Below are positions 1-13,724 of a DNA stretch of 16,298 nt, piece by piece. The translations under genes were made by a program, and so were the position numbers. The DNA comes from an uncultured Caldilinea sp. Its GTDB lineage: Bacteria; Chloroflexota; Anaerolineae; Caldilineales; Caldilineaceae. Each line of letters begins with the position of its first letter. Position 1 is the first letter of the stretch. Below the pieces are notes generated by a model. It ran no database searches and was not told the origin of the DNA. It worked only from the letters and a program-made list of their open reading frames with translations. The DNA is taken from NCBI GenBank assembly GCA_937928035.1, contig CALFWA010000032.1:1-16298 (forward strand). The letters are read 5' to 3'.

Positions 1-727
1 ACTGATTCATCCCCGGCCGGTGAAGCGCTGCGGCATTCTGCTCATCACCGCCGACCGCGGCCTGGCGGGCGGCTTTAACGCCAACGTCATTCGCCGCAAT
101 GCGCAACTGATGCGCGAAAAGCGTGCGGCCGGCGCAGATGTCTCGGTCGTCACCGTTGGCAAGAAGGGAAGAGAATGGCTGCTTCGCTATGACCCGGTCG
201 TGCGCGCCGAGTTCACCGGACTGCCGGACAATCCAACGACCTTTCACATCGCCCCGATCGTGCGCGTGTTAATGGATGACTTTCTGTCCGGCTACGTCGA
301 CGAAGTGGTGATGGTCTACACCGACTTTATCAACACCATCAAGCAAATTCCCGTGGCGCGCAAATTGTTGCCGGTCGAACCGGCCGAGCCGTCTGTCACC
401 ATGGCGCCCGAATATATTTTCGAGCCGTCTCCGGAGGCGGTGCTCAACCGCGTGCTGTATGGCTTCACCGAGGTGCAGGTCTTGCAGGCGATCTACGAGT
501 CCCTGGCAAGCGAACACTCTGCGCGCATGGTGGCGATGCGCAACGCAACGGATGCAGCCGATGAGTTGATTGAGGATCTAACGCTGACGTACAATAAAGC
601 GCGACAAAGCGCAATCACCAGCGAACTGATGGACATCGTCGGCGGCGCCAGCGCGCTGGAAAGCGTCGAAACGCTCACCCACTCCAGCCGCAGCGACTGG
701 TTGACGGCTGAGCTGGAACAGATCTGA
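1..727 (+). CDS. atpG: F1Fo ATP synthase subunit gamma, 5' end missing
   Basis: Gamma is the central rotor shaft of F1, linking proton flow through Fo to the catalytic alpha/beta hexamer on the cytoplasmic face. The frame is already open at base 2 (…LIHPRPVKRCGILL), so the gene starts before the window; the GTG at base 20 is not a real start. Visible family marks are the RGLAGGFN stretch near the left edge and the C-terminal signature ITSELMDIVGGASAL, which fits the gamma-subunit pattern I-T-x-E-x2-D-x3-G-A-x-A. About 242 residues are present, so roughly the first 50 are missing. It is followed after 80 bases by atpD, the usual gamma-beta order. Identity is certain. Confidence 0.97.
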   Translation, partial: LIHPRPVKRCGILLITADRGLAGGFNANVIRRNAQLMREKRAAGADVSVVTVGKKGREWLLRYDPVVRAEFTGLPDNPTTFHIAPIVRVLMDDFLSGYVDEVVMVYTDFINTIKQIPVARKLLPVEPAEPSVTMAPEYIFEPSPEAVLNRVLYGFTEVQVLQAIYESLASEHSARMVAMRNATDAADELIEDLTLTYNKARQSAITSELMDIVGGASALESVETLTHSSRSDWLTAELEQI

Positions 728-794
728 GAAGAGGCGCCGTCGCATTCGCCGACGAAACAGAGGTTGTTAAAGAGAGTTCGTGAGAATCGAGTGT

Positions 795-802
795 AAGGAG
801 GT
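795..802 (+). promoter_or_regulatory. Ribosome binding site of atpD
   Basis: AAGGAGGT lies 5 bases before the GTG at 808. It is a near-perfect anti-SD match and supports the non-ATG start of atpD. Confidence 0.85.
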
Positions 803-807
803 CATCC

Positions 808-2211
<1,404 letters not shown>

Positions 2212-2236
2212 ACAAGCAGGCCTGCGCAGGAAAGGG

Positions 2237-2280
2237 AGGGGCGCACAAACGTAGAGAAGGCTTACGCCGCCCCTTTGTGC
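2237..2280 (+). repeat. Alternative inverted repeats between atpD and atpC
   Basis: In the 108-base gap, AGGGGCG (2237-2243) can pair with CGCCCCT (2268-2274). GCACAAA (2243-2249) can instead pair with TTTGTGC (2274-2280). The arms interleave, so both stems cannot form fully together. There is no T-run after either, so this does not look like a terminator. It may tune epsilon expression or mRNA stability; that role is inference. Confidence 0.4.
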
Positions 2281-2319
2281 AATGCGCAGCGACGGGCTTG
2301 GTTGGAAGGAGTCTTCTTC

Positions 2320-2778
2320 ATGGGCATCAAGGTGGACATTGTCACACCGGAAAAAATGCTCTTCAGCGGCGAGGTCGATATGGTCACGCTGCCGGGGGCG
2401 AACGGGCAGATGGGCATCCTGCGCGGGCATGCGCCGCTGCTTTCGACGCTGGACATCGGCGAGATCGTGCTGCATCGGCGCGAAGGCAATGAATATATCG
2501 CCGTCAGCGGCGGCGTCGTCGAAGTGCGCCCCGACAAGGTGACGATCCTGGCCGATGTGGCCGAATCCAGTGAAGAGATCGACGAGCAGCGCGCACAAGC
2601 CGCGCTCGAACGAGCGCGCAAGTTGTTAGCCGAAAACCCGCCGCCTCAGAAGGTACCTGAGATCATGGCCTCACTGCGCCGCAGCTCGTTGCGGCTGAAG
2701 GTGGCGCGGCGACGCGCAGGACGTCGAACCAGCGCCGTCCCTCAGTTTGAGGGTGAGGGTGAAGGCGAGAACCACTGA
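2320..2778 (+). CDS. atpC: F1Fo ATP synthase subunit epsilon
   Basis: Epsilon binds gamma and the c-ring in the central stalk and can inhibit ATP hydrolysis. I place the start at ATG 2320 (MGIKVDIVTPEK) because GGAAGGA sits 9 bases upstream and the family normally begins just before this motif; the frame is open back to 2275 but those 15 residues are not typical. Residues 1-85 form the beta-sandwich with GQMGILRGHAPLLSTL. Then comes the helical hairpin EEIDEQRAQAALERARKLL. The 152 residues exceed the usual 130-140 because of a C-terminal tail that is first basic (RRRAGRR) and then acidic (EGEGEGE). It is the last gene of the operon and is followed by a terminator. Confidence 0.95.
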   Translation: MGIKVDIVTPEKMLFSGEVDMVTLPGANGQMGILRGHAPLLSTLDIGEIVLHRREGNEYIAVSGGVVEVRPDKVTILADVAESSEEIDEQRAQAALERARKLLAENPPPQKVPEIMASLRRSSLRLKVARRRAGRRTSAVPQFEGEGEGENH

Positions 2779-2819
2779 CCGTGGTGTTCTGCTTAACCTC
2801 TTTTTTGGGGTGCATCGCC

Positions 2820-2863
2820 AAAGCAGAGTTTGCACTTTGCATCGCAAGCTCTGCTTTTTCTTT
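2820..2863 (+). terminator. Intrinsic terminator of the ATP synthase operon
   Basis: AAAGCAGAGTTTGC (2820-2833) pairs with GCAAGCTCTGCTTT (2844-2857), a 14-bp stem with one G-T pair and a 10-base loop. It is followed by TTCTTTT. It lies 42 bases after the atpC stop and before the mreB promoter, as expected for the operon end. Confidence 0.88.
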
Positions 2864-2968
2864 TGGGACCATCCACAACTTTCCGCCCGATCAGAACGCT
2901 GCAGCGCCCGCTTGCGCAGGCGCAAAATTGTTGGAGTTGGAATAGATTGCGGTTTCCGCTTCGTCGAT

Positions 2969-2998
2969 TTGGGATGAATCTGGGCCGGAACGTATAAT
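2969..2998 (+). promoter_or_regulatory. Sigma70-type promoter of mreB
   Basis: TTGGGA at 2969-2974 and a perfect TATAAT at 2993-2998 are separated by 18 bases. Transcription would start near 3005, about 45 bases before mreB. A short inverted repeat, TGACGA (3007-3012) with TCGTCA (3019-3024), lies right at the expected transcript start and contains the only SD-like AGGAG (3024-3028), which is too far from the ATG to be a standard ribosome site. Confidence 0.75.
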
Positions 2999-3050
2999 GG
3001 TAAAGTTGACGATTTATGTCGTCAGGAGCGATTCGTATAGATAAACAATT

Positions 3051-4076
<1,026 letters not shown>

Positions 4077-4138
4077 CTGCAGCCGTCAATCGCTGTGGCG
4101 CCAACAGGTGCATTTTTTATTTTGCCCTAAAGCGTTTT

Positions 4139-4184
<46 letters not shown>

Positions 4185-4185
4185 G

Positions 4186-4217
<32 letters not shown>

Positions 4218-4308
4218 GGCGCAGCGTTGCAGCATCGACACGGGAAACGTCGACCTTTTCCTCGGAATCGCACAACAGCGCACACCCTGATCAATGAGTT
4301 AAATCGAC

Positions 4309-4692
<384 letters not shown>

Positions 4693-4740
4693 ACGGCGTA
4701 TTCATCACCGATCGGGTGATAGGATAAAAATTCTTTTTTC

Positions 4741-4745
4741 GGAGG
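4741..4745 (+). promoter_or_regulatory. Ribosome binding site of the S1 protein gene
   Basis: GGAGG ends 13 bases before ATG 4759, longer than the optimum. The only nearby structure is a 6-bp hairpin (ATCACC 4704-4709 with GGTGAT 4715-4720) in the short gap after ridA. Confidence 0.55.
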
Positions 4746-4758
4746 ATTTTAAAGCTGT

Positions 4759-6030
<1,272 letters not shown>

Positions 6031-6113
6031 AGGCTCGGGTTTGCTTTCACCGGAGGTCGTTCTTCTGTAAGCATTGAGCGCTGAACACTCCATGAGACCT
6101 TGATTTGGATTAG

Positions 6114-6144
6114 AAACGGGGACGCAAGTGCGTCCCCGTTTTTT
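6114..6144 (+). terminator. Intrinsic terminator after the S1 protein gene
   Basis: AAACGGGGACGC (6114-6125) pairs with GCGTCCCCGTTT (6130-6141) around an AAGT tetraloop, running straight into a T-run (6139-6144). The 12-bp GC-rich stem makes it the cleanest terminator in the window. Confidence 0.93.
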
Positions 6145-6182
6145 CGTGCAGGCTGTGAGAAGCGTCCGTCGAGGTGCTGTGA

Positions 6183-6258
6183 TAGAATTGAATTTTAGCG
6201 CTTGCCGGAATAACGGCAGACACACAGAACCTTTTGTCTCAAATTTCTGAGAGGAGGT
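6183..6258 (+). promoter_or_regulatory. purL leader: possible -10 element and ribosome site
   Basis: After the terminator, TAGAAT (6183-6188) is a plausible -10 but has no good -35. TGCCG (6203-6207) can pair with CGGCA (6214-6218). TCTCA (6237-6241) can pair with TGAGA (6248-6252), directly beside the ribosome site AGGAGGT (6252-6258). That site is 7 bases from ATG 6266 but only 1 base from ATG 6260, so it decides the purL start. No purine riboswitch was recognised. Confidence 0.5.
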
Positions 6259-6265
6259 CATGGCG

Positions 6266-9166
<2,901 letters not shown>

Positions 9167-9170
9167 ACGT

Positions 9171-9971
9171 ATGAAGCCTTCGATTTTGATTTTACACGCA
9201 TCAGGCGTGAACCGCGACGCTGAAGCTGCTCACGCCTGTGAGTTGGCGGGCGGCGCGCCGGAGATTGTCCACATCAATCAGCTGCGCTGCGGCGAACGCA
9301 AACTGACCGACTATCCGATGTTGCTTCTGCCGGGTGGGTTCTCCTACGGCGATGCACTGGGCGCCGGTGTGCGGCTGGCGCTCGACCTGCAGGTGTACTT
9401 TCATGACCAGCTTCATGACTTCATCGACCGCGGCAGGCTGGTGCTCGGCATCTGCAACGGTTTTCAGGCGCTGGTGAAAGCAGGAGTGTTGCCCGGCGTT
9501 CGCGCCGATCGTTCGGCGGCCGGGCTGCGACCCATCGAAGAAATGGCTCTGCGTCGCGTCACCTTGACAGAAAACGCCAGCGGCCGCTTTGAATGTCGCT
9601 GGGTGCATCTGGCTGTGAATCGACGGGCGAAGGCCTCCTTTCTGCGCGCCATCGAGGATTTGATCTTCTGCCCGGTGGCGCACGGCGAAGGCAACTTCCA
9701 GGTCAAGGACGCAGAGATGCTCGCCGAGATCGAGCAGGAGGGCCTGGTTACGTTTCGCTACGTCGATGCAGAAGGCCGGCCGGCCAACGGCGTTTACCCA
9801 CTCAACCCCAACGGCTCGGTCGCCGACATCGCCGGCATCTGCAACCGCCGCGGCAATGTGGTCGGTCTAATGCCGCACCCGGAGGACCACATTTTGCCGA
9901 TTCAGAACCCGCTGGGGCGGGCAGGACAGCTTGGGCTGACGATCTTTCGTGCAATGGTGGCCGCGCTATGA
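9171..9971 (+). CDS. purQ: FGAM synthase glutaminase subunit PurQ
   Basis: Class I glutamine amidotransferase that releases ammonia from glutamine for PurL. The 266 residues are normal to slightly long (B. subtilis PurQ is about 227). Nucleophile Cys95 lies in GICNGFQ, and His236 and Glu238 in MPHPED complete the triad. LLPGGFSYGD (52-61) and HGEGNF (171-176) are also family motifs. The start ATG 9171 follows the purL stop by 4 bases, with GGAAGGGA (9153-9160) as ribosome site inside the end of purL, so the two are translationally coupled. Extra length between residues 175 and 235 resembles the longer PurQ of Archaea and Chloroflexi more than the Bacillus form. No terminator is visible after it. 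Confidence 0.97.
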   Translation: MKPSILILHASGVNRDAEAAHACELAGGAPEIVHINQLRCGERKLTDYPMLLLPGGFSYGDALGAGVRLALDLQVYFHDQLHDFIDRGRLVLGICNGFQALVKAGVLPGVRADRSAAGLRPIEEMALRRVTLTENASGRFECRWVHLAVNRRAKASFLRAIEDLIFCPVAHGEGNFQVKDAEMLAEIEQEGLVTFRYVDAEGRPANGVYPLNPNGSVADIAGICNRRGNVVGLMPHPEDHILPIQNPLGRAGQLGLTIFRAMVAAL

Positions 9972-10002
9972 GGATTGCACAAGAGAAGTCAGCGATGTCT
10001 GT

Positions 10003-10031
10003 GATGTAGTACATCTATGACGTAGTGTACG
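10003..10031 (+). promoter_or_regulatory. Tandem short palindromes upstream of the sigma factor gene
   Basis: GATGTAGTACATC (10003-10015) is a perfect odd palindrome with 6-base arms. CGTAGTGTACG (10021-10031) is a second with 4-base arms. Both sit in similar GA(T/C)GTAGT contexts and their centres are 17 bases apart. They look like operator half-sites, but no binder is known. Confidence 0.4.
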
Positions 10032-10064
10032 CAAAGGCAAGAGCCAATGAAGGCCGCCTCCCTG

Positions 10065-10117
10065 ATGAATCTGATTTGACGCTTTTATCGTCATCTTTTT
10101 CATGATAACAGATTCAT
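10065..10117 (+). promoter_or_regulatory. Nested inverted repeat at the start of the sigma factor gene
   Basis: Outer arms ATGAATCTG (10065-10073) and CAGATTCAT (10109-10117) enclose inner arms TGACG (10077-10081) and CGTCA (10089-10093). TTGACG at 10076-10081 would also make a -35, but no -10 at normal spacing follows. The ATG at 10102 lies inside this element and has no ribosome site. Confidence 0.4.
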
Positions 10118-10800
10118 TAGGCTCAATGTGGCTGCAGGCGCGGCGGTCTGTCGATTCTAATCATCGAGTTGAACAGCGAAGAGACCTGGATCGCCTTGTG
10201 AACTTGTTTGCACTCACTGATGAGCAACTTTTAGAACAAATTGTGCAGCGGAACGCCGAGGCACTAGAAACATTGTACGATCGCCACGCTCAGGTTGTTT
10301 ACAGCCTGATTCTACGCATCGTGCGCAATCAGACAGGCGCTGAAGAAGTGCTGCAGGAAGTGTTTTGGCAGATCTGGACGAGCGCAAGTTCTTATCGAGG
10401 CAGCGGCTCAGCGGCAGCGTGGATCTATCGAATTGCGCGCAATAAGGCATTAGATCATCTGCGTCGACTGAAGCGCACCACTGAAGGCAACGAAGTAGAA
10501 TATCTGGATGCAGTGGCCGATGCGCTGGAGCCCGTCTCGTCGGCGAAAAACTTCTCCGTCGAGCAAACAGCAGAACGCAACTGGCGCGCCCAGCAAGTGC
10601 GGGCTGCCCTGCAATCGCTGCCGGACGAGCAGCGAATCTGTGTAGAACTTGCCTATTTCGACGGGTTGTCGCAAAGCCAGATCGCCGAGGTGTTACGTCT
10701 GCCGTTAGGGACAGTCAAGACGCGACTTCGGCTAGGCATAGAAAAACTGGAGCGTTTGTTGCTGGCGGCCGGGCTGCGAGGGAGTGAGGCGCTGCAATGA
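10102..10800 (+). CDS. ECF-type RNA polymerase sigma factor
   Basis: Directs RNA polymerase to a specific set of promoters, usually for envelope or stress genes. Region 2 spans about residues 56-122 (LETLYDRHAQVVYSL…GAEEVLQEVFWQIW…AAWIYRIARNKALDHLRR). Region 4 spans about 166-219, with a helix-turn-helix in LSQSQIAEVLRLPLGTVKTRL. There is no region 3, as in ECF factors. The start is uncertain: ATG 10102 has no ribosome site and lies in an inverted repeat; ATG 10126 or GTG 10198 (VNLFALTDEQLL, the usual ECF beginning) may be the true one. The stop overlaps the anti-sigma start by 4 bases (ATGA), so the pair is cotranslated. The RskA-type partner suggests a SigK-like ECF group. Targets are unknown; the surface genes downstream are candidates. 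Confidence 0.93.
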   Translation: MITDSLGSMWLQARRSVDSNHRVEQRRDLDRLVNLFALTDEQLLEQIVQRNAEALETLYDRHAQVVYSLILRIVRNQTGAEEVLQEVFWQIWTSASSYRGSGSAAAWIYRIARNKALDHLRRLKRTTEGNEVEYLDAVADALEPVSSAKNFSVEQTAERNWRAQQVRAALQSLPDEQRICVELAYFDGLSQSQIAEVLRLPLGTVKTRLRLGIEKLERLLLAAGLRGSEALQ

Positions 10801-11720
10801 GTCAAGGATTGAGTTACGACGAGGTGATGGAGATGCTTCCCGCCTACGTGTTGGGTGCGTTGGAGGCGGACGAGATGTTGGCGATCGACGAATATCTCCG
10901 ACGTCATCGCTTGCTCGAGGAGCGGCTGCAAACGTTACAGGAGAGCACTGCTCAGATCGCATTGGCGGCGCCGATGGCGACTCCGCCGCCGCGCGCCAAA
11001 GAGGCATTGATGGCACGCGTGCGGAGCGAAGCTCTGCCCTTTCTCCAGGACATATCCGCCCAGGAGAGACGGCTGTCGATAAATCCATTGCTGCGTCGCG
11101 CGCCAGGCAGCAAAAAGCCTGCCTCACCTTTGCCTTCTCCTCGAATGACGATCCCGTCCGTTGCGCCATCCACCTCTTCAGGACGCCGCTTTCAATTTGG
11201 TTGGGCTGCAGCTGCCCTGACGGCCGCGTTGATGTTGCTGGCAATCATAATCACGAGCGCCTCCTATCAAAATCGGATCGAAGCCTTGCAACAGGAGATC
11301 GCCCTTCGCGACAGACAACTGGTAGAAATGAATCGGCAAATGGAAGCGTTGGAGGAGCAGTTTTTAAGCGTGCAAAATCAGCTGGCGGCTTTCACCCAGC
11401 CCGATCGCGTCATTCCGCTGACAGGCACAGAAGCTGCGCCGGAGGCGCGCGGCCTCTTTCTACAGAAGCAAGGGGACGGCTTTCTTTTTGTGCGGGGCTT
11501 GCAGCCGCTTCCAACGTCGCAAACTTACCAGCTCTGGCTCATTCCTGCCGAAGGCGCTCCTATTTCGGCCGGCTTGCTGGGGGCGAATGTCGCCGCCGAC
11601 GATGGCGTCCGCACCGTAGCAATCCCTCCAGAGGCGGAAGGTTTTGCTGCTGTCGGCATCAGCATTGAACCAGAGGGTGGCAGCCCTTTGCCCACCGGCC
11701 CAATCGTAGCTCTCGGGTGA
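10797..11720 (+). CDS. RskA-like membrane anti-sigma factor
   Basis: Holds the neighbouring sigma factor at the membrane until a signal releases it. Layout of the 307 residues: N-terminal helical anti-sigma domain at 1-55 (MLPAYVLGALEADEMLAIDEYLRRH), without the HxxxCxxC zinc motif of the ZAS group; a Pro/Ser-rich linker; one membrane helix at 134-156; a heptad-like coiled coil at about 158-198; and an extracytoplasmic RskA C-terminal domain at 200-307 (TYQLWLIPAEGAPISAGLL…VGISIEPEGGSPLPTGPIV). RskA relatives are released by regulated proteolysis, sometimes on redox or metal cues; that is family knowledge, not shown here. It overlaps the sigma gene by 4 bases and ends before a 17-bp hairpin. 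Confidence 0.9.
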   Translation: MSQGLSYDEVMEMLPAYVLGALEADEMLAIDEYLRRHRLLEERLQTLQESTAQIALAAPMATPPPRAKEALMARVRSEALPFLQDISAQERRLSINPLLRRAPGSKKPASPLPSPRMTIPSVAPSTSSGRRFQFGWAAAALTAALMLLAIIITSASYQNRIEALQQEIALRDRQLVEMNRQMEALEEQFLSVQNQLAAFTQPDRVIPLTGTEAAPEARGLFLQKQGDGFLFVRGLQPLPTSQTYQLWLIPAEGAPISAGLLGANVAADDGVRTVAIPPEAEGFAAVGISIEPEGGSPLPTGPIVALG

Positions 11721-11739
11721 GCTCTCCTCTGCGGACAGC

Positions 11740-11784
11740 CATCAAACAGCCGTCTCTGCTAGATAGTGAGACGGCTGTTTGATG
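11740..11784 (+). terminator. 17-bp hairpin after the anti-sigma gene, probable terminator
   Basis: CATCAAACAGCCGTCTC (11740-11756) pairs perfectly with GAGACGGCTGTTTGATG (11768-11784) around an 11-base loop. It lies 19 bases after the stop codon. There is no T-run after the stem, only TTCTGAG, so termination may be weak or need a factor; it could equally protect the mRNA 3' end. Confidence 0.65.
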
Positions 11785-11929
11785 TTCTGAGGCTAGGAGT
11801 TGCAGCGCATTCTTGCACGATCCTCAAACCGTTTCCTCCTTGCAGATTTCTCTACCTTTTGATTGCTTTCTTTTCCCCTCCGTTTACAAGCGCAATAGAT
11901 CCAAACAGGATTCGGCTACGTCAGACTGT

Positions 11930-11992
11930 ATGACTTGCGCTCGAGCGACGAAAAAACTGCCCGAGCCAACGAACGTCCCCGGATGACTTGCG
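11930..11992 (+). repeat. Direct repeat ATGACTTGCG upstream of the cupredoxin gene
   Basis: ATGACTTGCG occurs at 11930-11939 and again at 11983-11992, 53 bases start to start (about five helical turns), inside a 223-base leader that is otherwise pyrimidine-rich at 11821-11885. It could be a pair of regulator sites. I could not find a convincing -35/-10 pair in the leader. Confidence 0.4.
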
Positions 11993-12007
11993 TAAAAGGA
12001 GAGAAAT

Positions 12008-12718
12008 ATGAATTGCTTACACTTTCGGCCCAAAATTGTTTCGCTCTGGGTAGGAGTTGTTCTGTTTCTAGGCGCGTCGCTCGGTGGATGTCAAGGCATT
12101 TCTCCGGATGGTCTTCCACCGATGGAGATGATGCCAGAAGACACGATGGAGGTACTCGAGGAGATTGAGTTGCCTTCGACAATAGAGCCGCCCACCATGC
12201 GCAGTGAAAACGAGCATGAAGCCGCTCCGATGGCCTCATCGGAGAGCATGACGGCCACGGAAGAGACGATGTCGACGATGGTCTCCTCCCCGTCGATGGC
12301 AGGACATCATTCGCATGGAGAGGGAACGCCGACAGACCCGATGGGTAAGGCCCCTGTCGCTCTAGAGTCGACCTCGATCCCAACGCCTGCTGCGCAGGAT
12401 TCTATGTCGTCCCGGTCCAATCCAGTGGCCCGGCCGGAGAGCAACGAAAATGTTTTCATCGTTGAAATTCAGCTCTTTACCTTCCAGACGCCGGAGCTAC
12501 GCATCCCCGTCGGCGCAACGGTCGTGTGGCGCAATCTCGATGACATCGAACATACAGTGACCTCTGGGGTTCCTGGCACCCCCGACGGCCGTTTTGACTC
12601 CGGCAATTTAACGCTGAATCAAGAATTCCATTTCACCTTTTCTCAGCCAGGAGAGTATTCCTATTTCTGCAATCGTCACCCGCACATGACAGGGAGGGTG
12701 ATCGTGGAGGCGCCTTGA
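12008..12718 (+). CDS. Lipoprotein cupredoxin with Met/His-rich linker
   Basis: A predicted surface-anchored blue copper protein. GGAG at 11998-12001 sits 6 bases before the ATG. Residues 1-27 are a signal peptide ending in the lipobox LGGC with Cys28 as lipid site. Residues 29-145 form a low-complexity linker rich in Met (12 by count), Ser, Thr, Glu and Pro, with HHSH at 100-103, which suggests copper(I)/(II) binding or a flexible spacer. Residues 149-236 are a cupredoxin domain: His182 in EHTVTS, then Cys221-x2-His224-x2-Met227 in YFCNRHPHMTG, a complete type 1 copper ligand set in the amicyanin-like spacing. It likely shuttles electrons or captures copper outside the membrane; its partner is unknown. 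The sortase gene follows. Confidence 0.88.
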   Translation: MNCLHFRPKIVSLWVGVVLFLGASLGGCQGISPDGLPPMEMMPEDTMEVLEEIELPSTIEPPTMRSENEHEAAPMASSESMTATEETMSTMVSSPSMAGHHSHGEGTPTDPMGKAPVALESTSIPTPAAQDSMSSRSNPVARPESNENVFIVEIQLFTFQTPELRIPVGATVVWRNLDDIEHTVTSGVPGTPDGRFDSGNLTLNQEFHFTFSQPGEYSYFCNRHPHMTGRVIVEAP

Positions 12719-12742
12719 GATCTTTACCTATATAAAATTCCT

Positions 12743-12800
12743 CAGCAGTCCCTGTCCATGTCTCTGCTGGGATGGGCAAAGGCAATGTCTTCGCCCATCC
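12743..12800 (+). other. Two consecutive hairpins between cupredoxin and sortase genes
   Basis: CAGCAG (12743-12748) pairs with CTGCTG (12764-12769). Directly after, GGATGGGC (12770-12777) pairs with GCCCATCC (12793-12800). Each has a 15-base loop and no T-run. An AT-rich TATATAAAAT (12729-12738) just upstream could be a -10 but lacks a fitting -35. The element may end the cupredoxin transcript or structure the sortase leader. Confidence 0.4.
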
Positions 12801-12910
12801 ATCCACCCTCATGGCTGAATTTTGAAATGAATTCTAGGCAGCGCAAGGTTGGAACTGAGCAAGCAGTGAAGGAGCGAGAGCGCTTATTGAACAGCCGGAA
12901 AGGAGTGTGT

Positions 12911-13573
12911 ATGCAAATCGGCAAACGTCTGAGTGTGGCGACAATGCTGTTGATTGCGCTGATCGCAACAGGTTGCCAGAGCACAACGCCTTTAATTAAA
13001 CCGAGTTCAGCTCGCCAGGTATCGGGAGCACAGACTTCAGAACGCATCTATCAACAGATTTTTGCAAACCGTTCCGTGGACGTCCTCCGGCCCATGCGAC
13101 TCACGATTCCTGTGCTGGGAGTGGAGGCTGCCATCGAGGCGGTGGGGCGCGACGCCAAAGGGGCCATGGCGACGCCTTCCGATCCGCATAACGTGGCATG
13201 GTACAGCCTCGGACCGATGCCCGGCGCCATCGGCAATGCTGTGATTGCCGGGCATTTGGACCTTGCCAATGGCAAGCCTGCAGCGTTTTGGAAGCTGAAC
13301 CAACTGAAGGTGGGAGATGTGGTGCAGGTAATCCTGTCAGATGACTCAACGCTCACCTTCGCCGTGGAGCGACTCGCCTCCTATCCGGACGGACAGGCGC
13401 CCCTGGAGGAGATCTTTGGGTTCCGTGCGGAGCCTTATCTCAATCTGATTACCTGCGCAGGCTCCTGGAATAAAACAGCCGGCGCCTACACCAAACGCCT
13501 TGTGGCCTACACGCGGTTGGTGAAAGCAGAGAACGCGCGCTATGAGCGGTTCGCTGGCCTGGGCGACTCTTGA
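12911..13573 (+). CDS. Class F-like sortase with lipoprotein-type N-terminus
   Basis: Sortases cleave a C-terminal sorting motif of exported proteins and join them to a surface acceptor. I start at ATG 12911 because GGAAAGGAG (12897-12905) lies 5 bases upstream and the signal peptide then begins at once; the frame is open back to 12758, but those 51 residues look non-coding. In the 220-residue product, residues 1-21 are a signal sequence ending ATGC, with Cys22 as probable lipid site. The sortase barrel runs from about 62 to 205: His115 in AGHLD, catalytic Cys182 in LITCAG and Arg196 in YTKRLVAY form the complete active site. WKLNQLKVGD is typical of class F/E. Most sortases use an uncleaved membrane helix, so a lipid anchor is unusual. 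The next gene encodes a protein with a sorting-like C-terminus, the obvious candidate substrate. Confidence 0.87.
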   Translation: MQIGKRLSVATMLLIALIATGCQSTTPLIKPSSARQVSGAQTSERIYQQIFANRSVDVLRPMRLTIPVLGVEAAIEAVGRDAKGAMATPSDPHNVAWYSLGPMPGAIGNAVIAGHLDLANGKPAAFWKLNQLKVGDVVQVILSDDSTLTFAVERLASYPDGQAPLEEIFGFRAEPYLNLITCAGSWNKTAGAYTKRLVAYTRLVKAENARYERFAGLGDS

Positions 13574-13724
13574 AACGCGCACGTCAGCAAAATCGCTCCA
13601 ATGGACAGATCCGATTGCCTGCGAAATTCGTCAGAAAGGGGTGAAGGCGGGGGGATATTCGGAGTTCTCGGAATGCTCAGGTTTCTCGACAGGATCGTTC
13701 ATCAAGTTTTTGCGACTCAAACAT

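Noticed and set aside
4704..4737. ATCACC/GGTGAT hairpin with later T-run as a terminator after ridA
   Set aside because: The stem is only 6 bp and the T-run starts well downstream, beside the ribosome site of the next gene; read-through is more likely.
6145..6259. Purine riboswitch before purL
   Set aside because: Only small local stems are present; I cannot find the conserved three-way junction core of purine-sensing riboswitches.
10784..11668. 294-codon + strand frame overlapping the anti-sigma gene
   Set aside because: It shares bases with the RskA-like gene, which has domains, a membrane helix and a coupled start; this frame is Arg/Gly-rich with none of these.
11691..11705. LPTGP near the C-terminus of the anti-sigma factor as a sortase motif
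   Set aside because: It is part of the common RskA-domain ending (GGSPxPTGPIV) and no membrane helix or basic tail follows.
12758..12910. N-terminal extension of the sortase frame
   Set aside because: A better ATG at 12911 has a ribosome site and starts the signal peptide; the upstream part overlaps the hairpin region and is not protein-like.
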